DNA from: Streptomyces pseudovenezuelae
Lineage (GTDB): Bacteria > Actinomycetota > Actinomycetes > Streptomycetales > Streptomycetaceae
Length of the DNA stretch: 64,000 nt
Assembly (NCBI RefSeq): GCF_029892565.1
Contig: NZ_JARXVH010000017.1
Coordinates: 124,001 to 188,000 of the forward strand
Direction of reading: 5' to 3'
Part shown: piece by piece, positions 7,818-15,596 of the stretch
How the letters are laid out: every line of letters starts with the position of its first letter
How positions within the stretch are numbered: position 1 is the stretch's first letter
Made by a program: the position numbers and the translations under genes
The notes under the pieces: model-generated
What the model was told of the DNA's origin: nothing
Seen by the model: the letters and a program-made list of their open reading frames with translations, nothing else
Database searches by the model: none

Positions 7818-8221
7818 GCCAGCACCAGCCGTTCCGCCATCTCGGCGAGCCGGATGCGGGCCAGCGCCAGATTGCCCTCGGCGCGGGCCAGCCACAGGTG
7901 CAGGAACACGCTGCCGTCGAAGGACGCGCCCACGAACCTGAGCACGTGGTAGCTGTCCCGGTTGCTGACGATCAGATCCTCGACCGGCGGGTCCGCGTCG
8001 GCCGCCGGACCGGCCTCGGGGTCGTCGTCGGGTGCGAAGGCGTGCTGCTCGGCGGCGAGCCGGGCGAACTCGGCGGCCTCCACGGCGGCGACCTCGTGGT
8101 CGCCGCCGGGCGACTCGCCCACGGTGCCCAGGGCGAGCCCACTGGTCCAGTCGACCAGTGCGGCGCCCCGAGCACCGGGCAGTCGCATGGCTTCCAGCAG
8201 ACACTCGTCGATTCCGGGCAC
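7814..8221 (-). CDS. Roadblock/LC7-like protein, first gene of the cluster
   Basis: 135 residues, GTG start at 8219-8221. The order of motifs matches the 6064-6438 protein: GAALVDWTSGLALGTVGESPGG, then DLIVSNRDSYHVLRFVG and SVFLHLWLARAEGNLALAR. An acidic insertion (about residues 62-80, rich in Asp, Pro and Ala) separates the halves. It is a diverged paralogue of that gene. Upstream AT-rich sequence at 8250-8380 probably holds the cluster promoter, divergent from nothing and convergent with the PLP decarboxylase stop. Confidence 0.78.
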   Translation of the reverse strand: MPGIDECLLEAMRLPGARGAALVDWTSGLALGTVGESPGGDHEVAAVEAAEFARLAAEQHAFAPDDDPEAGPAADADPPVEDLIVSNRDSYHVLRFVGASFDGSVFLHLWLARAEGNLALARIRLAEMAERLVLA

Positions 8222-8390
8222 CGTGGCTCCCCTCCTGCCTTGGTTTCGGCTGAGTGACGCCGAAACTACGCACCGTGTGCGTGAGGGGTGAGGGATCTGG
8301 CATTTTCCAGCGGAACATGCGGCAGGGGTTTAGGGTGGGTCAACTGTGCCTGTTTTCTCCCCAGTTGAACATCATGTCCCCCGGGACACG

Positions 8391-9860
8391 TCAACCGCGC
8401 CCGGGTGCGCGCCGGGTGGTGAGCGCGTCCGCGTGCGCCCCTCCGGATTCGGCCACGATCTCGTCGAGGCTCTGCGTCCCGCGCACCGTCGCGAAGGAGA
8501 CGCCCTCGCCGGCCCCGTCCTGCGTGAAGCCGTAAATCCCGGGCCGGGCCAGGGAGTTGTAGGCGTAGTGGTGCGCGAAGTAGTACGCGCCCGTGTCCAG
8601 CGCCGCCGCGTAGTCCCCCTGTTCGAGGAGCGGCAGTGCGCGCCCCTCGGCGAGCAGGTCGCCCGCGAAACAGGCCGGCCCGGCGACGTCCTGCACCACC
8701 GGCGCCCCCGTCCTGGGCCGCCCCTTCCCGTCGTACGCGGCGATCCTGAGCGGCCACGACCCCGGTGCGTACACCGTCCGGGTCGCCACCTGCACGCCCG
8801 CGTGCGTGACCGCGACCGGCCGCCCGCCCGCGCTCTTGGCGTACTCCACCCGCGCCACCACGGTCCCGTGCTTGGCCAGCAGCGACCGCCCGAACTCCGT
8901 CACCAGCCCGTACCGCCCGGAGAACAGCCCCGGCACCGCCTCGCCCAGCAGCCGCGCGTACTGCGCGTAGGTCGGCGTCTCCGTGTCCGAGCCGAAGTTC
9001 ACCGGCAGTCCGCCGCCGATGTCGAGCGTGTCGATCTGCGGGCGCCCGATGCGCCGGTTGATCTCCTCGGCCAGCGCGTACGTCTCCGCCACACCCTGCG
9101 CCAGCAGCGAGAGCGGGATGCCCTGGGAGCCGGTGTGCGCGTGCAGCCGGGTCAGCCACGGGCGCTCCGCGTACGCCCGCACCACCCACTCGCGCGCCCC
9201 CTCGTCGCGCAGCGCCACCCCGAACTTCGAGGTCGCCGTCGCGGTCGAGGTCGCCCCGATCGACCCGCCGCCGACCTGCGGATTGACCCGGATCCCGAGC
9301 GGGGAGCGGCTGGTCGCCGACCGCATCAGGCCGTCGATGCGGTCCAGCTCCTGCGGGTTGTCCGCGTTGACGGCGATCCCCAGCGCCAGCGCCTCGCGCA
9401 GCTCGGCCGGCGTCTTCGCGGGCGAGTCCAGCACCGTACGGCTCGGCGGTACCCCCGCCGCGCGCGCCAGCGCCAGCTCGCCCGGGCTCGCCACCTCGGC
9501 GCCGATGCCCTCCTCGCGCAGCAGCCGCAGCACCGGCACCAGCGGGGTCGCCTTCACCGCGAAGGCGTGCAGCACGGGCGTGCCGGGCGCCGTGACCGCG
9601 TCGAACGCCGCCCGCAGGGCCGCCGCCGACTCCCGGATGCCGGCGACGTCCAGCAGGCCCACGATGGGGGTGTCCGGTCCCAGCAACCCCTGCTCCACGG
9701 CGGCCCGCACGGCCTCGTCCCGACGCGCGGCCCGACCGCCGTGACCGTCGGTCCGGCCGTCGATCCGGATGGTCGGCTCCTCGTCGGCTTCCCTGCCCGT
9801 CGCCCCGCCTGTCGCCCTGTCCACAACATCCCCCGTCCTGTTGTCTTCACCTGCGTCCAT
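8391..9860 (-). CDS. PLP-dependent decarboxylase of the diaminopimelate/ornithine type
   Basis: Fold-type III PLP enzyme of about 489 residues. Visible are the PLP lysine in HAFAVKATPLVP (K103), HTGSQG, the phosphate loop DIGGGLPVNFGSDTETPTYA, and the dimer-interface segment ALDTGAYYFAHHYAYNSLARPG. These fit the Orn/DAP/Arg decarboxylase group 2 family. A 50-residue charged N-terminal extension precedes the barrel. The start at 9860 (MDAGEDNR) is chosen because an upstream in-frame ATG at 9971 would cross the hutU promoter. It is divergent from hutU; whether it acts on diaminopimelate, ornithine or a histidine-related substrate is unknown. Confidence 0.85.
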   Translation of the reverse strand: MDAGEDNRTGDVVDRATGGATGREADEEPTIRIDGRTDGHGGRAARRDEAVRAAVEQGLLGPDTPIVGLLDVAGIRESAAALRAAFDAVTAPGTPVLHAFAVKATPLVPVLRLLREEGIGAEVASPGELALARAAGVPPSRTVLDSPAKTPAELREALALGIAVNADNPQELDRIDGLMRSATSRSPLGIRVNPQVGGGSIGATSTATATSKFGVALRDEGAREWVVRAYAERPWLTRLHAHTGSQGIPLSLLAQGVAETYALAEEINRRIGRPQIDTLDIGGGLPVNFGSDTETPTYAQYARLLGEAVPGLFSGRYGLVTEFGRSLLAKHGTVVARVEYAKSAGGRPVAVTHAGVQVATRTVYAPGSWPLRIAAYDGKGRPRTGAPVVQDVAGPACFAGDLLAEGRALPLLEQGDYAAALDTGAYYFAHHYAYNSLARPGIYGFTQDGAGEGVSFATVRGTQSLDEIVAESGGAHADALTTRRAPGRG

Positions 9861-9908
9861 GCATCCAGCCAAACATCCACAGTGCACCGGTAGAGACGCC
9901 GGGAGGTG

Positions 9909-9937
9909 TTGACTAGTTCTATTCAGGACGTCAGGAT
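9909..9937 (+). promoter_or_regulatory. Candidate hutU promoter with operator-like motif
   Basis: TTGACT (9909-9914) and CAGGAT (9932-9937) are spaced by 17 bases, a good housekeeping-type promoter upstream of hutU. The spacer contains TCAGGACGTC (9923-9932), matching in 9 of 10 positions the reverse-strand motif upstream of the MIO-less lyase. This position would suit a repressor. Confidence 0.5.
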
Positions 9938-9989
9938 GTGAATAACCGCTGTAAAAGTCCACCGGGAGCAATCCGCTAGGAGGCAGACC

Positions 9990-11654
9990 ATGTCAGGACC
10001 CCGCCCCGTACGAGCGCCGCGCGGTACGGAACTGAGCGCCCTGGGGTGGCAGCAGGAAGCCGCTCTGCGGATGCTGCAGAACAACCTCGACCCCGAGGTC
10101 GCCGAGCACCCCGACAAGCTCGTCGTCTACGGCGGCACGGGCAAGGCGGCCCGTGACTGGCGCTCCTTCGACGCCATGGTGCGCACGCTGCGCACCCTGA
10201 AGCAGGACGAGACGATGCTCGTCCAGTCCGGCCGCCCGGTCGGCGTGATGCAGACCCACGAGTGGGCCCCGCGCGTCCTCATCGCCAACTCCAACCTCGT
10301 CGGCGACTGGGCCAACTGGGAGGAGTTCCGCCGCCTGGAGGCCCTCGGCCTGACCATGTACGGCCAGATGACCGCCGGTTCCTGGATCTACATCGGCACC
10401 CAGGGCATCCTCCAGGGCACCTACGAGACCTTCGCCGCCGTCGCCGCGAAGAAGTTCGGCGGCACCCTCGCCGGGACGATCACCCTCACCGCCGGGCTCG
10501 GCGGCATGGGCGGCGCCCAGCCCCTTGCGGTCACCATGAACGACGGTGTCGCGATCTGTATCGACGTCGACCCGCGCGCCATCGAGCGCCGCATCGAGCA
10601 CCGCTACCTCGACGTGAAGGCCGACTCCCTCGCACACGCCCTCCAGCTCGCCGTCGAGGCCCGTGACGCCCGCCGCCCGCTCTCCATCGGCCTGCTCGGC
10701 AACGCGGCGGAGCTGCTGCCGCAGATGCTCGCCGAGGGCGCCCCCATCGACATCGTGACCGACCAGACCTCGGCCCACGACCCGCTGGCCTATCTGCCGG
10801 TGGGCATCGCCTTCGAGGACATGGCCGACGCCGCCGCCAAGGACCCGGCGGGCTTCACCGTCCGCGCCCGGGAGTCCATGGCCACGCACGTCGAGGCCAT
10901 GGTCGGCTTCATGGACGCCGGCGCCGAGGTCTTCGACTACGGCAACTCGATCCGCGGCGAGGCCCAACTCGCCGGGTACGAGCGGGCGTTCGCCTTCCCC
11001 GGCTTCGTCCCCGCCTACATCCGCCCCCTCTTCTCCGAGGGCAAGGGCCCCTTCCGCTGGGCCGCGCTGTCCGGCGAGGCGTCCGACATCCACAAGACCG
11101 ACAGGGCGATCCTCGACCTCTTCCCGGAGAACGAGTCCCTCCACCGCTGGATCAAGCTGGCGGGGGAGCGCGTCCACTTCCAGGGCCTCCCGGCCCGCAT
11201 CTGCTGGCTCGGCTACGGCGAGCGCGACAAGGCCGGCGAGCGGTTCAACGACATGGTCGCGAGCGGCGAGTTGGCGGCGCCGCTCGCCATCGGCCGCGAC
11301 CACCTCGACTGCGGGTCCGTGGCCTCTCCATACCGCGAGACCGAGGCCATGCTCGACGGCTCCGACGCGATCGCCGACTGGCCCCTGCTGAACGCGATGG
11401 TCAACGTGGCCTCCGGTGCGTCCTGGGTCTCCATCCACCACGGCGGTGGGGTCGGCATGGGGCGGTCCATCCACGCGGGTCAGGTCTCCGTGGCCGACGG
11501 CACGAAGCTCGCCGGCGAGAAGATCCGACGTGTCCTGACGAACGACCCTGGCATGGGGGTCATCCGGCACGTGGACGCCGGCTACGACATCGCGGAGCGG
11601 GTTGCCGACGAGCGGGGCGTGCGGGTGCCGATGCGTGAGGGTGGGGGCGAGTGA
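9990..11654 (+). CDS. hutU: Urocanate hydratase
   Basis: Catalyses hydration of urocanate to 4-imidazolone-5-propanoate in histidine catabolism, using tightly bound NAD as an electrophile. The 554 residues match the family's usual length. Family segments include NNLDPEVAEHPDKLVVYGGTG, the dinucleotide loop TLTAGLGGMGGAQPLA, and the active-site region around LDCGSVASPYRETEAM followed by HHGGGVGMGRSIHAG. An AGGAGG ribosome site lies 7 bases before the ATG at 9990. It begins a four-gene operon; no canonical hutH is in the window, so urocanate must come from elsewhere or from the lyase at 2883. Confidence 0.97.
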   Translation: MSGPRPVRAPRGTELSALGWQQEAALRMLQNNLDPEVAEHPDKLVVYGGTGKAARDWRSFDAMVRTLRTLKQDETMLVQSGRPVGVMQTHEWAPRVLIANSNLVGDWANWEEFRRLEALGLTMYGQMTAGSWIYIGTQGILQGTYETFAAVAAKKFGGTLAGTITLTAGLGGMGGAQPLAVTMNDGVAICIDVDPRAIERRIEHRYLDVKADSLAHALQLAVEARDARRPLSIGLLGNAAELLPQMLAEGAPIDIVTDQTSAHDPLAYLPVGIAFEDMADAAAKDPAGFTVRARESMATHVEAMVGFMDAGAEVFDYGNSIRGEAQLAGYERAFAFPGFVPAYIRPLFSEGKGPFRWAALSGEASDIHKTDRAILDLFPENESLHRWIKLAGERVHFQGLPARICWLGYGERDKAGERFNDMVASGELAAPLAIGRDHLDCGSVASPYRETEAMLDGSDAIADWPLLNAMVNVASGASWVSIHHGGGVGMGRSIHAGQVSVADGTKLAGEKIRRVLTNDPGMGVIRHVDAGYDIAERVADERGVRVPMREGGGE

Positions 11655-12964
11655 GCCGGCGCGACGTCGAGCACGGCACCTCTCCGGTGGGAGTGGACGC
11701 CTCGTCGCCGAGCGCGGGTCCGGCTGCGCCCACCCTCCTCCACACGCCTTCCTTCCAGGAGATGTGGCGCGAGTTGCTCCCCGTCGGGCGGCACCCCGAC
11801 TCCCGTGGCTACCGTCGCTATGCCTGGACCGGTGCCGATGCCGAGTGCCGGGACTGGTTCAAGGGGCAGGCCGAGGCCCGGGGGCTCACCTACGAGCTCG
11901 ACCGCAACGGCAACCAGTGGGCCTGGGTCGGAGACCCGGAGGCCGGGGACGCCATCGTCACCGGGTCTCATCTCGACTCCGTGCCCGATGGTGGTGCCTT
12001 CGACGGGCCCCTCGGGGTGGTGTCCTCCTTTGCCGCTCTCGATGAACTGCGTCGCAGGGGAGTGCAGTTCGGGAAGCCCCTCGCCATCGTCAACTTCGGG
12101 GACGAGGAGGGGGCCCGGTTCGGGCTCGCCTGCGTCGGGTCCCGGCTGGCCGCTGGGCAGCTCACCGTCGAGCAGGCCCATCGGCTGACCGACGGGGATG
12201 GCATCACCTTGCCGCGGGCCATGGAGGCCGCCGGGTACGACCCCGAAGGGATCGGGGCAGATCCTGAGCGGCTGGCCCGCATCGGTGCCTTCGTCGAGCT
12301 GCATGTCGAGCAGGGTCGCGCTCTTGACCTGTCCGGCGATCGGGTCGGTATCGCCAGTGCCATCTGGCCGCACGGGCGGTGGCGGTTCGACTTCCGGGGT
12401 GAGGCCAACCACGCCGGCACCACCCGCCTCGTGGACCGGCGGGACCCGATGCTGTCGTACGCCGAGACCGTGCTCGCCGCCCGCTGCGAGGCCGAACTCG
12501 CCGGTGCCGTCGCCACCTTCGGGAAGATCGCCGTCGAGCCGAACGGCGTCAACGCCATCCCGTCCCTGGTGCGCGGTTGGCTCGACTCCCGTGCTGAGGA
12601 CCAGGCGACCCTGGACACAGTGGTCGGTGGGATCGAGAAGGCGGCTCACGCGTACGCGGACGCGCACGGCATCGACCTCGACGTCGTCCGGGAGTCCTTC
12701 ACGCCCGTCGTCGAGTTCGACCACGCCCTGCGCGACGAACTCGCCCGCATTCTGGGCACCGGATCGGAACTGACCGTCCCCGTCCTGGGAACCGGCGCCG
12801 GACACGACGCCGGGATCCTCTCCGGGAGCATCCCGACCGCCATGCTGTTCGTGCGCAACCCCACGGGCGTCTCGCACTCCCCGGCCGAGTTCGCCGCCGA
12901 GGACGACTGCGTGGCCGGGGTGAGCGCGCTCGCCGACGTACTGGAAGGACTGGCCTGCAGGTGA
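11651..12964 (+). CDS. M20-family amidohydrolase (allantoate amidohydrolase-like), likely hut pathway hydrolase
   Basis: 437-residue metallo-amidohydrolase of the AllC/N-carbamoyl-L-amino acid hydrolase family. Metal ligands are visible in GSHLDSVPDGGAFDGPLGV, NFGDEEGARFG and ELHVEQG, with a late GAGHDAGILS. The GTG start overlaps the hutU stop (GTGA), and its own stop overlaps hutF, so it is firmly within the hut operon. Since no HutG is present and HutF yields N-formylglutamate, I infer this enzyme removes the formyl group; an allantoate role is the annotation alternative and has no other gene support here. Confidence 0.85.
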   Translation: MSRRDVEHGTSPVGVDASSPSAGPAAPTLLHTPSFQEMWRELLPVGRHPDSRGYRRYAWTGADAECRDWFKGQAEARGLTYELDRNGNQWAWVGDPEAGDAIVTGSHLDSVPDGGAFDGPLGVVSSFAALDELRRRGVQFGKPLAIVNFGDEEGARFGLACVGSRLAAGQLTVEQAHRLTDGDGITLPRAMEAAGYDPEGIGADPERLARIGAFVELHVEQGRALDLSGDRVGIASAIWPHGRWRFDFRGEANHAGTTRLVDRRDPMLSYAETVLAARCEAELAGAVATFGKIAVEPNGVNAIPSLVRGWLDSRAEDQATLDTVVGGIEKAAHAYADAHGIDLDVVRESFTPVVEFDHALRDELARILGTGSELTVPVLGTGAGHDAGILSGSIPTAMLFVRNPTGVSHSPAEFAAEDDCVAGVSALADVLEGLACR

Positions 12965-14316
12965 CCGGGACCCGCACGTACTGGCTGGAGCACGCCTGGC
13001 TCGACACCCACGTCGAGCCGGGCGTCGCCGTCGACATCACGGACGGCAGGATCACGGCCGTCCGCACCGACGTGACCGCACCGCCGCCCGGCGCCGAGAT
13101 CCTGCGCGGCCTGACCCTCCCCGGCCTGGCGAACGCCCACTCGCACGCCTTCCACCGCGCCCTGCGCGGCACCGTCCAGGTCGGCTCCGGCACCTTCTGG
13201 ACCTGGCGCGAGGTCATGTACTCCGTGGCCGACCAGCTCACCCCGGAGACCTACCACGCCCTCGCCCGCGCGGTGTACGCCGAGATGGCCCTGGCCGGGA
13301 TCACGGCGGTGGGTGAGTTCCACTACGTCCACCACCAGCGAGGCGGCACCCCCTACGCCGACCCCAACGCCATGGGCGAGGCCCTCGTCGAGGCCGCCGC
13401 CGACGCCGGCATCCGCATCACCCTCCTCGACACCGCCTACCTCGCCGCGGGCATCGTGAACGAGCACCGCGGTGAGCCGCCCAACGCCCACCAGCTGCGC
13501 TTCTCCGACGGCAGCGCGGAGGCCTGGGCCGAACGCTGTTCACTTCTCAAGGAACGGGATCACGCGCGGATCGGAGCGGCCGTCCACTCCGTACGGGCCG
13601 TGCCCGCCGGGCAGCTCGCGACCGTGGCCCGGTGGGCTCAGGAGCGGCGGGCCCCGCTCCATGTGCACCTGTCCGAGCAGACCGCCGAGAACGACGCCTG
13701 CCGAGCCGCGCACGGGTGCACACCGACGCGACTCCTGGCCGACCACGGCGTCCTCGGACCGCGCACCACCGGCGTCCACAACACCCACCTCACCGACGAA
13801 GACATCGCCCTCATCGGCGGCAGCGGCACCGGCACCTGCATGTGCCCGACCACCGAGCGGGACCTCGCCGACGGCATCGGACCCGCCGTCGCCCTCCAGC
13901 GCGCCGGCTCCCCGCTCTCTCTCGGCTCCGACAGCCACGCCGTCATCGACCTGCTCGAAGAGGCCCGCGCGATGGAGCTGAACGAGCGCCTGCGCACCCG
14001 GACCCGGGGTCACTGGACCGCCGCCGCTCTGCTGCGCGCCGCCTCCGCCGACGGCCACGCGGCGCTCGGCTGGGACGAGGCGGGCACCATCGAGGCCGGC
14101 GCGCTCGCCGACCTCACGACGATCGCCCTCGACTCGGTCAGGACGGCCGGGCCGCTGCCCAGGCTCGGCGCCGAGACCGCCGTATTCGCGGCGACGGCAG
14201 CGGACGTACGGCACACGATCGTGGGCGGACGCCACGTCGTACGCGACGGGGCGCACACGCTCGTACCGGATGTGCCGCAGGCGCTGAGGGCCGCCGTGGA
14301 GGCCCTGCGCACCTGA
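12961..14316 (+). CDS. hutF: Formimidoylglutamate deiminase
   Basis: 451-residue amidohydrolase that converts N-formimidoyl-L-glutamate to N-formylglutamate and ammonia. Metal-binding motifs are LANAHSHAFHRALRG, a central APLHVHLSEQTAEND, and SLGSDSHAVIDLLEEAR. The start AVGEFHYVHHQ segment and RCMCPTTERDLADG-type region (here TCMCPTTERDLADG) are typical of HutF rather than guanine deaminase. The GTG at 12961 overlaps the previous stop. Its presence shows the two-step, formylglutamate branch of histidine degradation. Confidence 0.95.
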   Translation: MTGTRTYWLEHAWLDTHVEPGVAVDITDGRITAVRTDVTAPPPGAEILRGLTLPGLANAHSHAFHRALRGTVQVGSGTFWTWREVMYSVADQLTPETYHALARAVYAEMALAGITAVGEFHYVHHQRGGTPYADPNAMGEALVEAAADAGIRITLLDTAYLAAGIVNEHRGEPPNAHQLRFSDGSAEAWAERCSLLKERDHARIGAAVHSVRAVPAGQLATVARWAQERRAPLHVHLSEQTAENDACRAAHGCTPTRLLADHGVLGPRTTGVHNTHLTDEDIALIGGSGTGTCMCPTTERDLADGIGPAVALQRAGSPLSLGSDSHAVIDLLEEARAMELNERLRTRTRGHWTAAALLRAASADGHAALGWDEAGTIEAGALADLTTIALDSVRTAGPLPRLGAETAVFAATAADVRHTIVGGRHVVRDGAHTLVPDVPQALRAAVEALRT

Positions 14317-14366
14317 CGCGCCCGACCCGTCCGACCTTCACCGACGCCCCCCTCGACGAGGACACG

Positions 14367-15554
14367 ATGAGCAGCAGCACCGGCACCAGCACCGTCATCA
14401 CCAACATCGCCATGCTGGTCACCAACGACCCCTCCCTCGGTGACGACTCCCCCCTCGGACTGGTCCAGGACGCGGCGCTCGTCATCGACGGCGACCGGGT
14501 CGTGTGGACCGGTGAATCCAGCAAAGCACCCGCCACTGACAATCGGTTCGAGGCCGGTGGGCGGGCGGTGCTGCCCGGCTTCGTCGACTCCCACTCGCAC
14601 CTCGTGTTCGCGGGCGACCGGACGCAGGAGTTCAACGCCCGGATGTCCGGCCGCTCCTACACCGCGGGCGGCATCCGCACGACGGTCGCGGCCACCCGTG
14701 CCGCGAGCGACGAGGCGCTGGAAGCGAACCTCACCCGCTACCTCGCCGAGGCACTGCGGCAGGGCACCACGACCTTCGAGACCAAGTCCGGCTACGGCCT
14801 GACCGTCGCCGACGAGGCCCGCGCCCTGCGCATCGCCGCCGCCCACACGGACGAGGTGACGTATCTCGGCGCGCACATCGTGTCGCCCGACTACGCCGAC
14901 GACCCGGCCGGCTATGTCGCCCTCGTCACCGGCGAGATGCTCGACGCCTGTGCGCCGTACGCCCGTTGGATCGACGTGTTCTGCGAGAAGGGCGCCTTCG
15001 ACGGCGACCAGGCCCGCGCGATCCTGACCGCCGGCAAGGCCAGGGGCCTGCACCCGCGCATCCACGCCAACCAGCTCTCCTACGGCCCCGGAGTCCAGCT
15101 CGCCGTCGAACTCGACGCCGCCAGCGCCGACCACTGCACCCACCTCACCGACGCGGACGTGGACGCCCTCGCGAGCGGCGACACGGTGGCCACGCTGCTG
15201 CCCGGCGCCGAGTTCTCGACGCGCGCCCAATGGCCGGACGCCCGGCGGCTGTTGGACGCCGGCGTGACCGTCGCCCTGTCCACGGACTGCAACCCGGGCT
15301 CGTCCTTCACCTCGTCCGTGCCGTTCTGTATCGCGCTCGCGGTACGGGACATGGGCATGACCCCCGACGAGGCCGTCTGGTCCGCCACGGCGGGCGGCGC
15401 ACGGGCCCTGCGCCGCGAGGACGTCGGCCGCCTCACCCCGGGCGCCTACGCCGACCTCACGCTCCTCGACGCCCCGAGCCACGTCCACCTGGCCTACCGC
15501 CCGGGCGTCCCCCTCGTCACCGGCGTCTGGCGCCGAGGCGCCCGGCAGGTCTGA
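14367..15554 (+). CDS. hutI: Imidazolonepropionase
   Basis: Hydrolyses imidazolone propionate to formimidoylglutamate. 395 residues of the amidohydrolase superfamily: metal motif PGFVDSHSHLVFAGDR, substrate segment FETKSGYGL, IHANQLSYGPGVQLA, HCTHL and the final metal Asp region ALSTDCNPGSS. The ATG at 14367 lies 50 bases after hutF behind GACGAGGA; the frame upstream belongs to a shadow over hutF. Last gene of the operon. Confidence 0.96.
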   Translation: MSSSTGTSTVITNIAMLVTNDPSLGDDSPLGLVQDAALVIDGDRVVWTGESSKAPATDNRFEAGGRAVLPGFVDSHSHLVFAGDRTQEFNARMSGRSYTAGGIRTTVAATRAASDEALEANLTRYLAEALRQGTTTFETKSGYGLTVADEARALRIAAAHTDEVTYLGAHIVSPDYADDPAGYVALVTGEMLDACAPYARWIDVFCEKGAFDGDQARAILTAGKARGLHPRIHANQLSYGPGVQLAVELDAASADHCTHLTDADVDALASGDTVATLLPGAEFSTRAQWPDARRLLDAGVTVALSTDCNPGSSFTSSVPFCIALAVRDMGMTPDEAVWSATAGGARALRREDVGRLTPGAYADLTLLDAPSHVHLAYRPGVPLVTGVWRRGARQV

Positions 15555-15596
15555 GCAGGAGCCGCCGAGGCCAACCGCGGCCGCCCCGGGCCCGGT

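Noticed and set aside
9993..11570. Long open frame on the minus strand opposite hutU (525 codons)
   Set aside because: It is antisense to a clear urocanate hydratase and has low-complexity Val/Gly/Asp-rich sequence without any motif, typical of high-GC shadow frames.
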